Assembly: GCA_046727435.1 (NCBI GenBank)
Contig: JBKPCR010000386.1
Span: 1-14,023, forward strand
Source: CAVPRW01 sp046727435 [NCBI: bacterium]
GTDB lineage: Bacteria; Tectomicrobia; Entotheonellia; J063
Direction: 5' to 3'
Length of the DNA: 14,023 bases
Shown here: positions 1 to 9,086 of the stretch, one piece after another
How positions within the stretch are numbered: position 1 is the first letter of the stretch
Layout of the letters: each line of letters opens with the position of its first letter
The notes under the pieces: generated by a model
Told to the model about the DNA's origin: nothing
Seen by the model: only the letters and a program-made list of their open reading frames with translations
The model's database searches: none
Program-made: the position numbers and the translations under genes

Positions 1-1
1 C

Positions 2-1436
<1,435 letters not shown>

Positions 1437-1445
1437 GTACGACAC

Positions 1446-1503
1446 GCCGTACTTTCACCTCCTCCCAAGCCTTCTCCCCTCGAAGGGGAGGGCGGGGTGG
1501 GGG
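1446..1503. repeat. GC-rich dispersed hairpin repeat at the amidase start
   Basis: Contains a perfect 7-bp inverted repeat CTCCCCT-CGA-AGGGGAG at 1474-1490, flanked by CACCTCCTCCC on the left and GGGCGGGGTGGGG on the right. The reverse complement reads CCCCACCCCGCCCTCCCC then GGGGAG, the same design as the two elements at 9113-9150 and 9176-9212 (CCCTCACCCC..CCCTCTCCC..GGGAGAGGG). It therefore looks like a member of a dispersed REP-like family. It ends on the start codon of the next gene and supplies its purine-rich ribosome-binding region. Confidence 0.55.
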
Positions 1504-1504
1504 G

Positions 1505-2806
1505 ATGGGGTGGTCGCTTCTGGTGCTGATCCTCGTCACGGCGTTGGTGTGGCCAGTCATCACGTGCGCTGCCGCACAGAGCAGTCGTCCCCCCAGAAGC
1601 AAGCCCCAATCCAGTGCCAAGGGGGCCCAGAGTGGAGGGGCGATGCCCTCGACCTCGGCCCTTTGGACAGTCCGTGACATCCGGCATTGGGGCAACCCCA
1701 GCTATACGCGCGTGGTGATCGATGTCGAGGGCGAGGTGCAGTATCGCTTCGGGCGCCTGATCAACCCTGATCGCCTATACGTCGACCTGATAGGTGCGCA
1801 AATGGCCCCCCAACTGCAGGGGCGCTCCTTGGACGTCTCCGATCGCTACTTGAAAGGGGTGCGGGGGGCACAGAATCAAGCCGGCGTGGTGCGGGTTGTC
1901 CTTGACCTCAAGACGTTACGAGACTTCCATGTCTTCACCATGACTGATCCCTATCGCCTGGTCATCGACATCAAGGGGACTGGCAGCGGCACAGCTGTTC
2001 AGCCCCCCCCGCCACCGCCCTCACCGCGTCAACAGGCAGCAGCGCCGGAACAGAACCGTGTCCGGAAGGACCCCCCGGCGCCGCTTAAGCGCCCAGCGGC
2101 AACGCGCGACCAACGCTGGCATGTCGTTATCGACGCGGGTCACGGCGGCAAAGACCCCGGGGCAATTGGCCCTTCAGGGCTCATGGAGAAGGATGTGGTC
2201 CTGGACATCGCTAGACGCCTGCGGGAGCTCATGCAACAAGACCTGCAATGGCGTGTGACGCTGACGCGCGACACCGATGTCTTCATTCCTCTGGAGGAGC
2301 GCACGACGATCGCCAACGCCAAAGCGGCCAACCTCTTCGTCTCCATCCATGCCAACTCCGCCGAGCGCCCAGACGCCCATGGGATCGAGACGTATTTCCT
2401 GGACCTCGCCAGCGATGAACAGTCGATGCGGGTCGCGGCGCGAGAGAACGCTACAACAGTGAGCAAGGTCAGCGACCTACAGCACATCTTGCGCGATTTG
2501 CAGATGACCTCGAAGCGCAATGAATCGAGCCTGCTCGCAGGGTCCGTGCAGCAGGCGATGGTGCAGGCACCCAACGGTGGGAAGAACGGCCGCGACCTGG
2601 GGGTGAAGCATGCGCCCTTCCTGGTCTTGATGGGGGCGGAGATGCCCTCCATCCTTGTCGAAACGGGGTTTGTCAGCAATCCGGGAGAAGAGCGCAAACT
2701 TGCCGACCCGAAGTATCGGGCGCAAGCCGCCCGGGCCATTTTCGAGGGCATCAAAGAATATCTCGCCACCGCCAACGGCAGCGGCGCCCGTCAAGTCCAG
2801 CGCTGA
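1505..2806 (+). CDS. N-acetylmuramoyl-L-alanine amidase (AMIN + Amidase_3)
   Basis: 433 aa exported zinc hydrolase (AmiA/B/C type) that cuts the amide bond between N-acetylmuramic acid and the stem peptide, usually during daughter-cell separation. Residues 1-22 are a signal peptide (MGWSLLVLILVTALVW.. ending CAAA). An AMIN domain at about 50-150 should target peptidoglycan or the septum. A linker with six consecutive prolines follows, then the Amidase_3 domain from about 205. Visible zinc ligands are H213 in DAGHGG, E228 in MEKD and H282 in SIHAN; the catalytic glutamate is E386 in LVETGFVSN. The ATG at 1505 starts the signal peptide directly; an earlier in-frame start would put non-conserved residues made from a dispersed repeat ahead of it. 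Der follows after 9 bases. I give no AmiA/B/C symbol because the subtype cannot be told. Confidence 0.93.
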   Translation: MGWSLLVLILVTALVWPVITCAAAQSSRPPRSKPQSSAKGAQSGGAMPSTSALWTVRDIRHWGNPSYTRVVIDVEGEVQYRFGRLINPDRLYVDLIGAQMAPQLQGRSLDVSDRYLKGVRGAQNQAGVVRVVLDLKTLRDFHVFTMTDPYRLVIDIKGTGSGTAVQPPPPPPSPRQQAAAPEQNRVRKDPPAPLKRPAATRDQRWHVVIDAGHGGKDPGAIGPSGLMEKDVVLDIARRLRELMQQDLQWRVTLTRDTDVFIPLEERTTIANAKAANLFVSIHANSAERPDAHGIETYFLDLASDEQSMRVAARENATTVSKVSDLQHILRDLQMTSKRNESSLLAGSVQQAMVQAPNGGKNGRDLGVKHAPFLVLMGAEMPSILVETGFVSNPGEERKLADPKYRAQAARAIFEGIKEYLATANGSGARQVQR

Positions 2807-2815
2807 GGGCCACAG

Positions 2816-4138
2816 ATGAAACCCATCATCGCCATTGTTGGCCGACCCAATGTCGGGAAGTCCACACTCTTCAATCGGCTCGTGGGGACGCGGCAGGCGA
2901 TCGTGGACCCCACTCCAGGGGTAACCCGCGACCGCTTGTACGCCGATGCCGAATGGCGTGGACAGGTCTTCACGCTGGTCGATACCGGTGGGTTCGAGCC
3001 CATGCTGGAGGAGGAAATCCCGCGCAAGGTGCGCGAGCAAGCTGAGCAGGCCATCGACGAGGCCGATCTGATCGTATTCGTGGTCGACGGCAGGGCCGGT
3101 CTGGTAGCCACCGATGTCGATGTCGCAGCGATTTTACGCCGCACGCAGAAGCCGTTGCTCCTGGCAGTGAATAAGCTCGATCACCGCGACCATGAGCCCT
3201 ATACCGCAGAATTTTATACGCTGGGTATTGAGCCGCTGCTGCCAATATCGGCCGAACATGGTCGGGGTGTAGGAGAGCTGCTCGATGCCCTTGTCGAGTG
3301 CCTGCCTGGGACGCCAGCGGCCGAGACACCTGAGCAGGCCATCCGTGTCGCGGTGGTGGGTCGACCGAACGTCGGGAAGTCTACCTTGATCAATGCCTTG
3401 TTAGGGACACCACGGCTGATCGTCAGCCCGGTCCCTGGTACGACGCGCGATGCGGTGGACACCCTGGTGACCTGGGGGACGCAGTCCTTTGTGCTGATCG
3501 ATACCGCAGGTATGCGCCGCAAGGCCCGTATCGAGGCCCGTCTGGAATGGCGCAGCGTTGCCCAGAGCTTGCAGGGCATCCGGCGCTGTCAGGTAGCTCT
3601 GCTGGTGCTCGATGCGCAAGAGGGGCTGACCGATCAAGACACTCGCCTGGTCAACTATATTTACCGTATGGGGAAAGGCTCGCTGATTCTAGTCAATAAA
3701 GCCGATCTGGTAGGGGGAACGGGGCCGCAATCTTCATTCGCTCAACGCGAAACCGCGATCCGGCAGCGCCTGGGGTCGCTGGGGTACAGCCCGGTCTTGT
3801 TTGTGTCGGCGCTTACCGGCCAGCGCTTGGAGCGCATCTTCCCGACGGTTCAGAGCGTCACGCAAGCCTATCAACGGCGCCTGCTCACCTCAGCCATCAA
3901 CGACTGCCTGCAGCAAGCCTGGTCGCGCCGCCCGCCGCACGATCGGCGGGGACGTGAGCTGAAACTGTTCTATGCCACCCAGATCGCTGTCGAACCGCCG
4001 ACGATCATTGCTTTCGTGAACTACCCCGAAAGCCTCGCACCGGCGTTCGTACGCTATCTGGAACATCAACTGCGCGACAAATTCGGGTTCGAAGGGTCCC
4101 CGCTCAAACTTTTGTTCCAACCCCGTCACCGTTCCTGA
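2816..4138 (+). CDS. der: Ribosome-assembly GTPase Der (EngA)
   Basis: 440 aa essential GTPase needed for maturation of the 50S subunit. It has the diagnostic tandem G domains. Domain 1 carries GRPNVGKST at 9-17, DTGGF and NKLD at 119-122. Domain 2 carries GRPNVGKST at 182-190, DTAGMRRK and NKAD at 294-297. A C-terminal KH-like domain (about 350-440) ends in FEGSPLKLLFQPR, matching the family's usual EGTPI..FR. All nucleotide-binding motifs look intact and the length is normal. The ATG at 2816 lies 9 bases after the amidase stop, with a modest GAGGG upstream, so the two genes are probably co-transcribed. The stop is TGA at 4136-4138. Confidence 0.97.
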   Translation: MKPIIAIVGRPNVGKSTLFNRLVGTRQAIVDPTPGVTRDRLYADAEWRGQVFTLVDTGGFEPMLEEEIPRKVREQAEQAIDEADLIVFVVDGRAGLVATDVDVAAILRRTQKPLLLAVNKLDHRDHEPYTAEFYTLGIEPLLPISAEHGRGVGELLDALVECLPGTPAAETPEQAIRVAVVGRPNVGKSTLINALLGTPRLIVSPVPGTTRDAVDTLVTWGTQSFVLIDTAGMRRKARIEARLEWRSVAQSLQGIRRCQVALLVLDAQEGLTDQDTRLVNYIYRMGKGSLILVNKADLVGGTGPQSSFAQRETAIRQRLGSLGYSPVLFVSALTGQRLERIFPTVQSVTQAYQRRLLTSAINDCLQQAWSRRPPHDRRGRELKLFYATQIAVEPPTIIAFVNYPESLAPAFVRYLEHQLRDKFGFEGSPLKLLFQPRHRS

Positions 4139-4220
4139 GGCGCCTGGGGGTGGATGAGGTGCTGCCTCTCCAACCCGCGTCATCTGCGCTCTGACGGATA
4201 GAGGGCCGCGAGGACCTTGC

Positions 4221-4249
4221 TTGACAAAAATCAAGAGAGGTGATATGTT
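4221..4249 (+). promoter_or_regulatory. Sigma70-type promoter for the EF-G-like gene
   Basis: A perfect -35 box TTGACA at 4221-4226 is followed after exactly 17 bases by TATGTT (4 of 6 to consensus) at 4244-4249. This is in the 216-base gap after der. Transcription would start near 4256, giving a 5' leader of about 100 bases before the ATG at 4355. I see no clear terminator for der in 4139-4220 and no strong leader structure. Confidence 0.65.
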
Positions 4250-4354
4250 TGACACCCGTAACTGCTGATGCGCACTGATTTTTCAAGGGATTGGATTGGT
4301 CTCTGAGGTCTTGCCACGCCGCTGTGTTCGGGGGACGCTTCTAAGGAGGTGGAT

Positions 4355-6451
4355 ATGAAAAGCAAGGATTTCGAACGGACCCACGTGCGAAACGTCGGCC
4401 TGTTGTCCCACAGTGGAGGCGGCAAGACTTCGCTGGCAGAGGCGATTTTGTTCGATACCGGCGAGATCTCACGGCTCGGCACAGTGAACGATGGCACGAC
4501 GACGATGGACTACGATGCCGATGAGACAAAGCGCCACGTCAGCATTAACGCTGCGTTGGGGTTTTGCGAGTGGCAGCGGCATCGGGTCATGCTCATCGAT
4601 ACCCCCGGCGCCGCCAATTTTATCGCCGATACCTACAGCGCGCTGCGGGTCATGGACGGCGCCATCCTGCTCGTGAGCGCTGAATCTGGCGTCAAAGCCC
4701 AGACGGAGCGCGTCTGGCAATGGGTGGAGCAATTCAGTCTGCCGTGCGTTGTGTTCATGAACGAAATGGACCATGAGCGGGCGAATTTCGCCCAGGCACT
4801 CAGCGTCGCCCAGAAGGCCTTCGGTAATAAGCTGGTGCCTGTTCAGATACCGCTGGGCGAGGGTGGCCAACTCCAGGGTGTGATCGATTTGCTTCGCATG
4901 CGCGCCCTGGTCTACCGTAATGACCTTAGTGGTGCCGTGGCGGAGACCGATATTCCAGAGACCCACCAAGAGCTGGCTTCCCAGTTTCAAAGCCAACTCA
5001 TCGAGCGTGTCGCGGAGAGCAATGACGAGCTTCTTGAAAAATATCTGGAGCAGGGTGAGCTTTCCGTGGAGGAGCTGAGTCCCGCCTTGCGCGCCGCCAC
5101 CCTGCGTGGAGATTTGGCCCCCTTGGCGGTGGGGTCGGCGCTGCGCAACATCGGCATCCAGCCGTTGCTGGATTTGGTGGTGGATTTCCTGCCTTCGGCG
5201 CTGGAACGCCCGCCCGTCGAGGGGACACGTCCGCGATCCTCGGATGTCGTGGTGCGTCAGCCCTCGGAGAAAGAGCCCATGGCGGCGCTCGTGTTCAAAA
5301 CCATCGCCGACCCCTATGCCGGCAAACTGAACCTGTTCCGGGTGTTTTCCGGGCAGCTGAGCTCGGATTCAACCGTCTATAACTCGACACGGGACGAGCG
5401 TGAGCGCATCGGCCAGGTCTTCATGTTGCAGGGGAAGGCTCAAACCCCAATGGGGGTGGCCGCGGTCGGGGATATCGTAGCGGTGGCCAAGCTGAAGACC
5501 ACGGCCACCGGCGATACGCTCTGCGATGAGAAGGACCCCATCGTCCTCCCGGCAATCGAGTTCCCCAAGCCATCGATCTCGTTTGCCGTCGAACCCAAGT
5601 CCAAGGCGGACGAGGAGAAGGTGAGCCAGGGGTTAGCTCGATTGATGGAGGAAGATCCGACACTGCATGTGGGGCGCGACGCCCAGACCCGAGAGTTGTT
5701 GGTGTCGGGCTTGGGCGAGCAACACCTTGAGGTGGTGGTGGATCGGCTGCGCCGGAAGTTCGGCTGCGACGTGGAGATGAAGACGCCTCGGGTTCCCTAT
5801 AAGGAGACCATTCGTTCCTCAACGAAGGTCCAAGGGCGTTATAAACGCCAATCTGGCGGGCGAGGGCAGTATGGTGACTGTTGGTTGGAAATCGAGCCCT
5901 TGCCGCGCAGTGGTGGCTTTGAATTCGTCGACAAGATCGTCGGGGGCGTGATTCCGCGCAACTACATTCCATCGGTGGAAAAAGGCGTGCAGGAGGCGAT
6001 GGAACGTGGTCCACTGGCGGGATATCCCGCGGTGGATATGAAGGTCACGGTGTACGATGGTTCGTTTCACCCGGTCGACTCATCGGATATGGCCTTCAAG
6101 ATCGCGGGGTCCATGGGCTTCAAGAAGGGGGTGATACAGGCTGGTCCCGTGCTCCTCGAACCCATCATGACGATGGAAATCGCCGTGCCCGAGGATACGA
6201 TGGGCGATGTGATCGGCGATCTGAACGCGCGGCGCGGGCGTGTCTTAGGGATGGACGGCGTGGGTAACACCAAAGTGATTCGCGCCCAGGTGCCGATGGC
6301 GGAGGTGCTGCGCTACGCATCCAATCTACGGTCGATGACCGGGGGCCGTGGCAATTTTACGATGGAGTTCTCGCATTACGAAGAGGTTCCCCCTCATCTT
6401 GCTGAACGCATCATCGCCGAGGCGGCCCGTGAGAAGGAGGAGAAAGAATAG
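4355..6451 (+). CDS. EF-G-like translational GTPase (FusA paralogue)
   Basis: 698 aa protein with the EF-G domain order: G domain (1 to about 280), domain II, domain III, domain IV near 480-600 (RQSGGRGQYGDCWLEIEP and following) and domain V (LLEPIMTMEIAVPED..). It resembles the EF-G2/FusA2-like group rather than the canonical elongation factor. The P-loop is SHSGGGKT at 18-25 instead of AHIDAGKT. G3 is DTPGAANF (82-89), lacking the His that follows DTPG in true EF-G. G4 reads NEMD at 136-139 instead of NKMD. The ATG at 4355 is chosen over the GTG at 4349 because that GTG overlaps the Shine-Dalgarno AAGGAGGT (4343-4350). There are no str-operon neighbours, which supports a paralogue. The role could be a non-canonical ribosome factor; function is not predictable from sequence. 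Confidence 0.88.
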   Translation: MKSKDFERTHVRNVGLLSHSGGGKTSLAEAILFDTGEISRLGTVNDGTTTMDYDADETKRHVSINAALGFCEWQRHRVMLIDTPGAANFIADTYSALRVMDGAILLVSAESGVKAQTERVWQWVEQFSLPCVVFMNEMDHERANFAQALSVAQKAFGNKLVPVQIPLGEGGQLQGVIDLLRMRALVYRNDLSGAVAETDIPETHQELASQFQSQLIERVAESNDELLEKYLEQGELSVEELSPALRAATLRGDLAPLAVGSALRNIGIQPLLDLVVDFLPSALERPPVEGTRPRSSDVVVRQPSEKEPMAALVFKTIADPYAGKLNLFRVFSGQLSSDSTVYNSTRDERERIGQVFMLQGKAQTPMGVAAVGDIVAVAKLKTTATGDTLCDEKDPIVLPAIEFPKPSISFAVEPKSKADEEKVSQGLARLMEEDPTLHVGRDAQTRELLVSGLGEQHLEVVVDRLRRKFGCDVEMKTPRVPYKETIRSSTKVQGRYKRQSGGRGQYGDCWLEIEPLPRSGGFEFVDKIVGGVIPRNYIPSVEKGVQEAMERGPLAGYPAVDMKVTVYDGSFHPVDSSDMAFKIAGSMGFKKGVIQAGPVLLEPIMTMEIAVPEDTMGDVIGDLNARRGRVLGMDGVGNTKVIRAQVPMAEVLRYASNLRSMTGGRGNFTMEFSHYEEVPPHLAERIIAEAAREKEEKE

Positions 6452-6553
6452 CGCAGGGGCGTTTGCGGGCGCCTGAGAGTCGTGCTGGTGAAGGATGGCG
6501 TTTGGGATGGACGAGCAAGCGCTGAGAGGAGGACCGAAGAGGGGGGAGGATCG

Positions 6554-6841
6554 ATGATTAAGGCGGATATCATCGATTTGGTGCATGAAAAGATTGGATT
6601 CTCACGGCATGAGTCGGCGGAGGTGGTCGAAGCCGCCTTGGATGTGCTCAAGGAAGCGTTACAGAAAGGGGAGCGGGTTCAAATCGTCGGCTTTGGGAGC
6701 TTTCTCGTACGGCCCAAGAAGGAGCGGGTCGGGCGGAACCCCAAAACCGGTGAAGAGATCACCATCGCCCCTCGGAAGGTCATGACGTTCAAGCCCAGCA
6801 AGATCCTCCGCGACATGGTGAATGACGGAGGGGGTGCATAG
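6554..6841 (+). CDS. ihfA: HU/IHF-family DNA-bending protein, IHF-alpha-like
   Basis: 95 aa basic nucleoid protein, the usual length for the family. The N-terminal helices (MIKADIIDLVHEKIGFSRHE) are followed by the dimer core VQIVGFGSFLVRPKKE and the DNA-intercalating beta arm GRNPKTGEEI, with the conserved proline at residue 63; the C-terminal KVMTFKPSKILRDMVN helix is also typical. The start is the ATG at 6554, with GGGGGAGGA a few bases upstream; 24 extra in-frame codons upstream are not conserved-looking. Assignment to IHF-alpha rather than HU rests on the following MerR-like gene and tRNA-Pro, an order known from many Proteobacteria. There the upstream gene is pheT; here it is the EF-G-like gene. 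IHF would act as a heterodimer with IHF-beta, which is not in the window. Confidence 0.87.
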   Translation: MIKADIIDLVHEKIGFSRHESAEVVEAALDVLKEALQKGERVQIVGFGSFLVRPKKERVGRNPKTGEEITIAPRKVMTFKPSKILRDMVNDGGGA

Positions 6842-6844
6842 GGG

Positions 6845-6874
6845 TGCAAGGAGGAGGTCATACTCCTCCTTGCA
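6845..6874 (+). terminator. Perfect 12-bp hairpin between ihfA and the merR-like gene
   Basis: TGCAAGGAGGAG (6845-6856), loop GTCATA, CTCCTCCTTGCA (6863-6874): a perfect inverted repeat starting 3 bases after the ihfA stop. There is no T-run afterwards (GTATACC follows), so it is not a canonical intrinsic terminator. It may be an mRNA 3'-end stabiliser, an attenuating structure or a protein-binding palindrome. The inverted repeat is certain; its role is inference. Confidence 0.55.
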
Positions 6875-6967
6875 GTATACCGCGAACTGGAGTATGATTA
6901 TGGCCCAGGCCGCGAGGATGCGTGAGGGTGTTCCCGAGGTTGCGGATCGCCCTACGGGCAAACGCAT

Positions 6968-7357
6968 ATGGACAGCCGATTTCCGGACAAGCTCTTCTAT
7001 CGCATCGGGGACGTATCGGAAATCACCGGGATCAAACCGCATATTCTACGCTACTGGGAAGCCGAATTCAGTGTCTTACATCCCCGCAAGAATGACGCGG
7101 GGCAGCGGCTCTATGAACGGCGCGATGTCGAGTTAGTCATCGAGATCAAGAAGCTGCTCTATGAGCAACGTTATACCATCTCCGGGGCGAAGAAATTTCT
7201 CGCACGTCAGCATAAGCAAGTGCTCAAAAAGTCCGTGCCAGCTAAAGCGCCTGGCGATATGTCGGCCGCGCTGAAGATATGCCGTCAAGAACTACGTGGC
7301 CTTCTGGCTCTGCTGGACCGGAACGGGCGTAAGGTAGGATTGAGGACTGAAGACTAA
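6968..7357 (+). CDS. MerR-family transcriptional regulator (IHF-linked type)
   Basis: 129 aa. The N-terminal winged helix-turn-helix is clear: [20 protein letters not shown] then WEAEF, followed by the wing ([13 protein letters not shown]) and a helical stretch [18 protein letters not shown]. It lacks the metal-binding cysteines of classical MerR and resembles the small uncharacterised MerR proteins encoded after ihfA and before tRNA-Pro in Proteobacteria. The ligand and target are unknown. The ATG at 6968 gives a protein starting right before the HTH; its ribosome-binding site is weak. The last codons (RTED, stop) are formed by the GAGGACTGA repeat that surrounds the tRNA genes, so the natural C-terminus may have been altered by repeat insertion. 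126 bases separate it from ihfA. Confidence 0.87.
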   Translation: MDSRFPDKLFYRIGDVSEITGIKPHILRYWEAEFSVLHPRKNDAGQRLYERRDVELVIEIKKLLYEQRYTISGAKKFLARQHKQVLKKSVPAKAPGDMSAALKICRQELRGLLALLDRNGRKVGLRTED

Positions 7358-7398
7358 GCATTAGGTTTTCAGATGCAGTTCTCAGCACTTTCTTTGGA
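7341..7398. repeat. GAGGACTGA-type degenerate repeat, copy 1
   Basis: TGAGGACTGAAGACTAAGC at 7341-7359 and TTCTCAGCACTTTCTTT at 7379-7395 lie between the MerR-like HTH gene and the first tRNA. The same words recur at 7486-7562 and 7648-7715. The repeat encodes the last residues and stop codon of the MerR-like protein. Confidence 0.5.
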
Positions 7399-7475
<77 letters not shown>

Positions 7476-7485
7476 TAACTACAGG

Positions 7486-7562
7486 GATGAGTCGTACGGA
7501 CTGAGCCGTGCAAACCTTTCACTCAGTCCTCAGCACTCAAACCCCAGCACTCTTCTTTCAGT
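7486..7562. repeat. GAGGACTGA-type degenerate repeat, copy 2, between the two tRNA-Pro genes
   Basis: Perfect inverted arms GGACTGAG (7498-7505) and CTCAGTCC (7522-7529) flank a 16-base loop. They are followed by CAGCACT twice (within 7530-7551) and by TCTTTC just before the second tRNA. The same CAGCACT..TCTTT word precedes the first tRNA, suggesting that tRNA plus flanks were duplicated as a unit. Confidence 0.55.
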
Positions 7563-7641
<79 letters not shown>

Positions 7642-7647
7642 CAACTT

Positions 7648-7715
7648 CGGGACTGAGTGATGAGGACTGAGGACCGAGTCAGAAAGGCCCTTCACTCAGT
7701 CCTCCTTACTCAATC
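7648..7715. repeat. GAGGACTGA-type degenerate repeat, copy 3 (imperfect hairpin)
   Basis: The left arm CTGAGTGATGAGGACTGAG (7653-7671) and the right arm CTCAGTCCTCCTTACTCA (7695-7712) form a long imperfect stem. The element lies directly after the second tRNA and overlaps the first in-frame start codons of the M23 peptidase gene. It could serve as a 3' structure of the tRNA transcript, but there is no T-run. Confidence 0.5.
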
Positions 7716-8448
7716 CATCACATTGTTTTGGCTGTCCTCCCTGTATTCTCGTCGCCAGACACCAACCTTTCCGTCGATACGAGTCTGTTGGTTACTGATC
7801 CCATGTGCTCTCGGGCTGCTCAGCTGCTCGACAGGGCGCTCTCCCCCTCCCACAGCACCTAAGGCTGCCGTCGGGACCCATCATGTCGTGCGTCCCGGTG
7901 AGACCCTCGCCGCCATTGGGCGTTTATATGAAGTCAGTTGGCAGACCTTGGCACAGGTGAACCAGCTCGTCGATCCGCACCGCATCGAGGTCGGCCAGGC
8001 GATCTGGATCCCTTCTCAAGCAGGGACGGGGGGCAGCAGTGCCCCGACGCTTGCCGTGCCCAGCCGATTCATCCCCGACCGCCGTTTGCAGTGGCCGACC
8101 GAAGGGCTGCTCAGCTCAGGTTTTGGCATGCGAGGCGGACGTTTTCATGGTGGCATCGATATCTCGGGTGAACGCGGCACACCGATTGCGGCGGTAGATG
8201 AGGGCATGGTCATGTTTAGTGGGCGCGGCCCCGATGGCTATGGCAACGTGGTGATGCTTGACCACGGCAGTGGCCTCATAACCCTCTACGCTCATAACGA
8301 ACGCAACGTCGTACGGCAGGGAGAGCGGGTGCGACGGGGACAAACGGTGGCGTTGATGGGGGATACTGGACGGGCCTCGGGAACACACGTACACTTCGAG
8401 GTCCATCAGCATGGGCGGCCCATTGACCCCCTGCGTTGGCTGCGGTAA
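7660..8448 (+). CDS. LysM-M23 peptidase lipoprotein (NlpD/EnvC-like)
   Basis: About 262 aa as written. The hydrophobic segment VCWLLIPCALGLLSC has an LLSC lipobox, so the mature protein should be a lipid-anchored envelope protein. A LysM peptidoglycan-binding domain follows (HHVVRPGETLAAIGRLYEVS..NQLVDPHRIEVGQAIWIP). The C-terminal LytM/M23 domain has HGGID (H163, D167) and THVHFE (HxH at 243-245), so metal ligands look intact; many NlpD relatives lack them. It could hydrolyse peptidoglycan cross-links or activate the amidase encoded upstream. The start is doubtful: the ATG at 7660 sits inside a repeat and leaves about 45 residues before the hydrophobic core. TTG at 7723 would give a more normal signal peptide but has no ribosome-binding site. 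apt follows 42 bases later. Confidence 0.82.
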   Translation: MRTEDRVRKALHSVLLTQSITLFWLSSLYSRRQTPTFPSIRVCWLLIPCALGLLSCSTGRSPPPTAPKAAVGTHHVVRPGETLAAIGRLYEVSWQTLAQVNQLVDPHRIEVGQAIWIPSQAGTGGSSAPTLAVPSRFIPDRRLQWPTEGLLSSGFGMRGGRFHGGIDISGERGTPIAAVDEGMVMFSGRGPDGYGNVVMLDHGSGLITLYAHNERNVVRQGERVRRGQTVALMGDTGRASGTHVHFEVHQHGRPIDPLRWLR

Positions 8449-8490
8449 GGGACTCCAAATCCCTTGGAGAATGGTGATGAAAGGGCATCT

Positions 8491-9021
8491 ATGGGTATGG
8501 GCATCGTAGAAGAGCTGGCGCAGAAGATCCGTGACATCCCAGATTTCCCACAAAAAGGCATCGTCTTTAAGGACATCACGCCCCTCCTCAACGACCCACG
8601 CACCTTCAGGATGGCGATCGATGCTATGGCCCATCAGTACGTAGGACGCCATATCGACCTCGTCGTCGGCATCGAGGCTCGGGGCTTTATCATCTCCTCA
8701 GCCCTCGCCTATATTCTTAACACTGGCTTAATCCCCCTACGCAAACCCGGGAAATTGCCATTTCTGACCCATCGCATGAGCTATACCCTGGAATATGGCA
8801 GCGCCGAGTTGGAGATCCATCGTGATGCCATCAAACCAGGCCAGCGGGTCATCATCGTCGATGATCTCCTGGCCACCGGCGGCACGATGCGAGCTTCAGT
8901 CGACCTGGTGAATACCTTGGGGGCTGAAATCGTCGGGGTCTCGTTCCTGGTCGAGCTCAGCTTTCTCGAAGGGCGTACTCGCTTACAAGGGTGCGATGTG
9001 ACAGCGTTGATCACTTATTGA
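8491..9021 (+). CDS. apt: Adenine phosphoribosyltransferase
   Basis: 176 aa cytoplasmic purine-salvage enzyme making AMP from adenine and PRPP. Near the start is DIPDFPQKGIVFKDITPLL, a strong Apt signature; then VVGIEARGFI, RKPGKLPF and the PRPP-binding loop VIIVDDLLATGGTM (D124-D125, T129-G131). The length is normal for the family. The ATG at 8491 is chosen because AAAGG lies a few bases upstream; the ATG at 8497 is an alternative and TTG at 8464 is less likely. It is co-oriented with the M23 gene 42 bases upstream. Adenine also arises from polyamine and SAM-derived by-products, so a loose link to the methyl-cycle genes at the left end is possible but is inference. Confidence 0.96.
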   Translation: MGMGIVEELAQKIRDIPDFPQKGIVFKDITPLLNDPRTFRMAIDAMAHQYVGRHIDLVVGIEARGFIISSALAYILNTGLIPLRKPGKLPFLTHRMSYTLEYGSAELEIHRDAIKPGQRVIIVDDLLATGGTMRASVDLVNTLGAEIVGVSFLVELSFLEGRTRLQGCDVTALITY

Positions 9022-9086
9022 GCGACAGGCTGATATAGAGGCTGCCCTCCTGGATGCCACACCTTCCCACCCAGCCGCCCCAAGGG

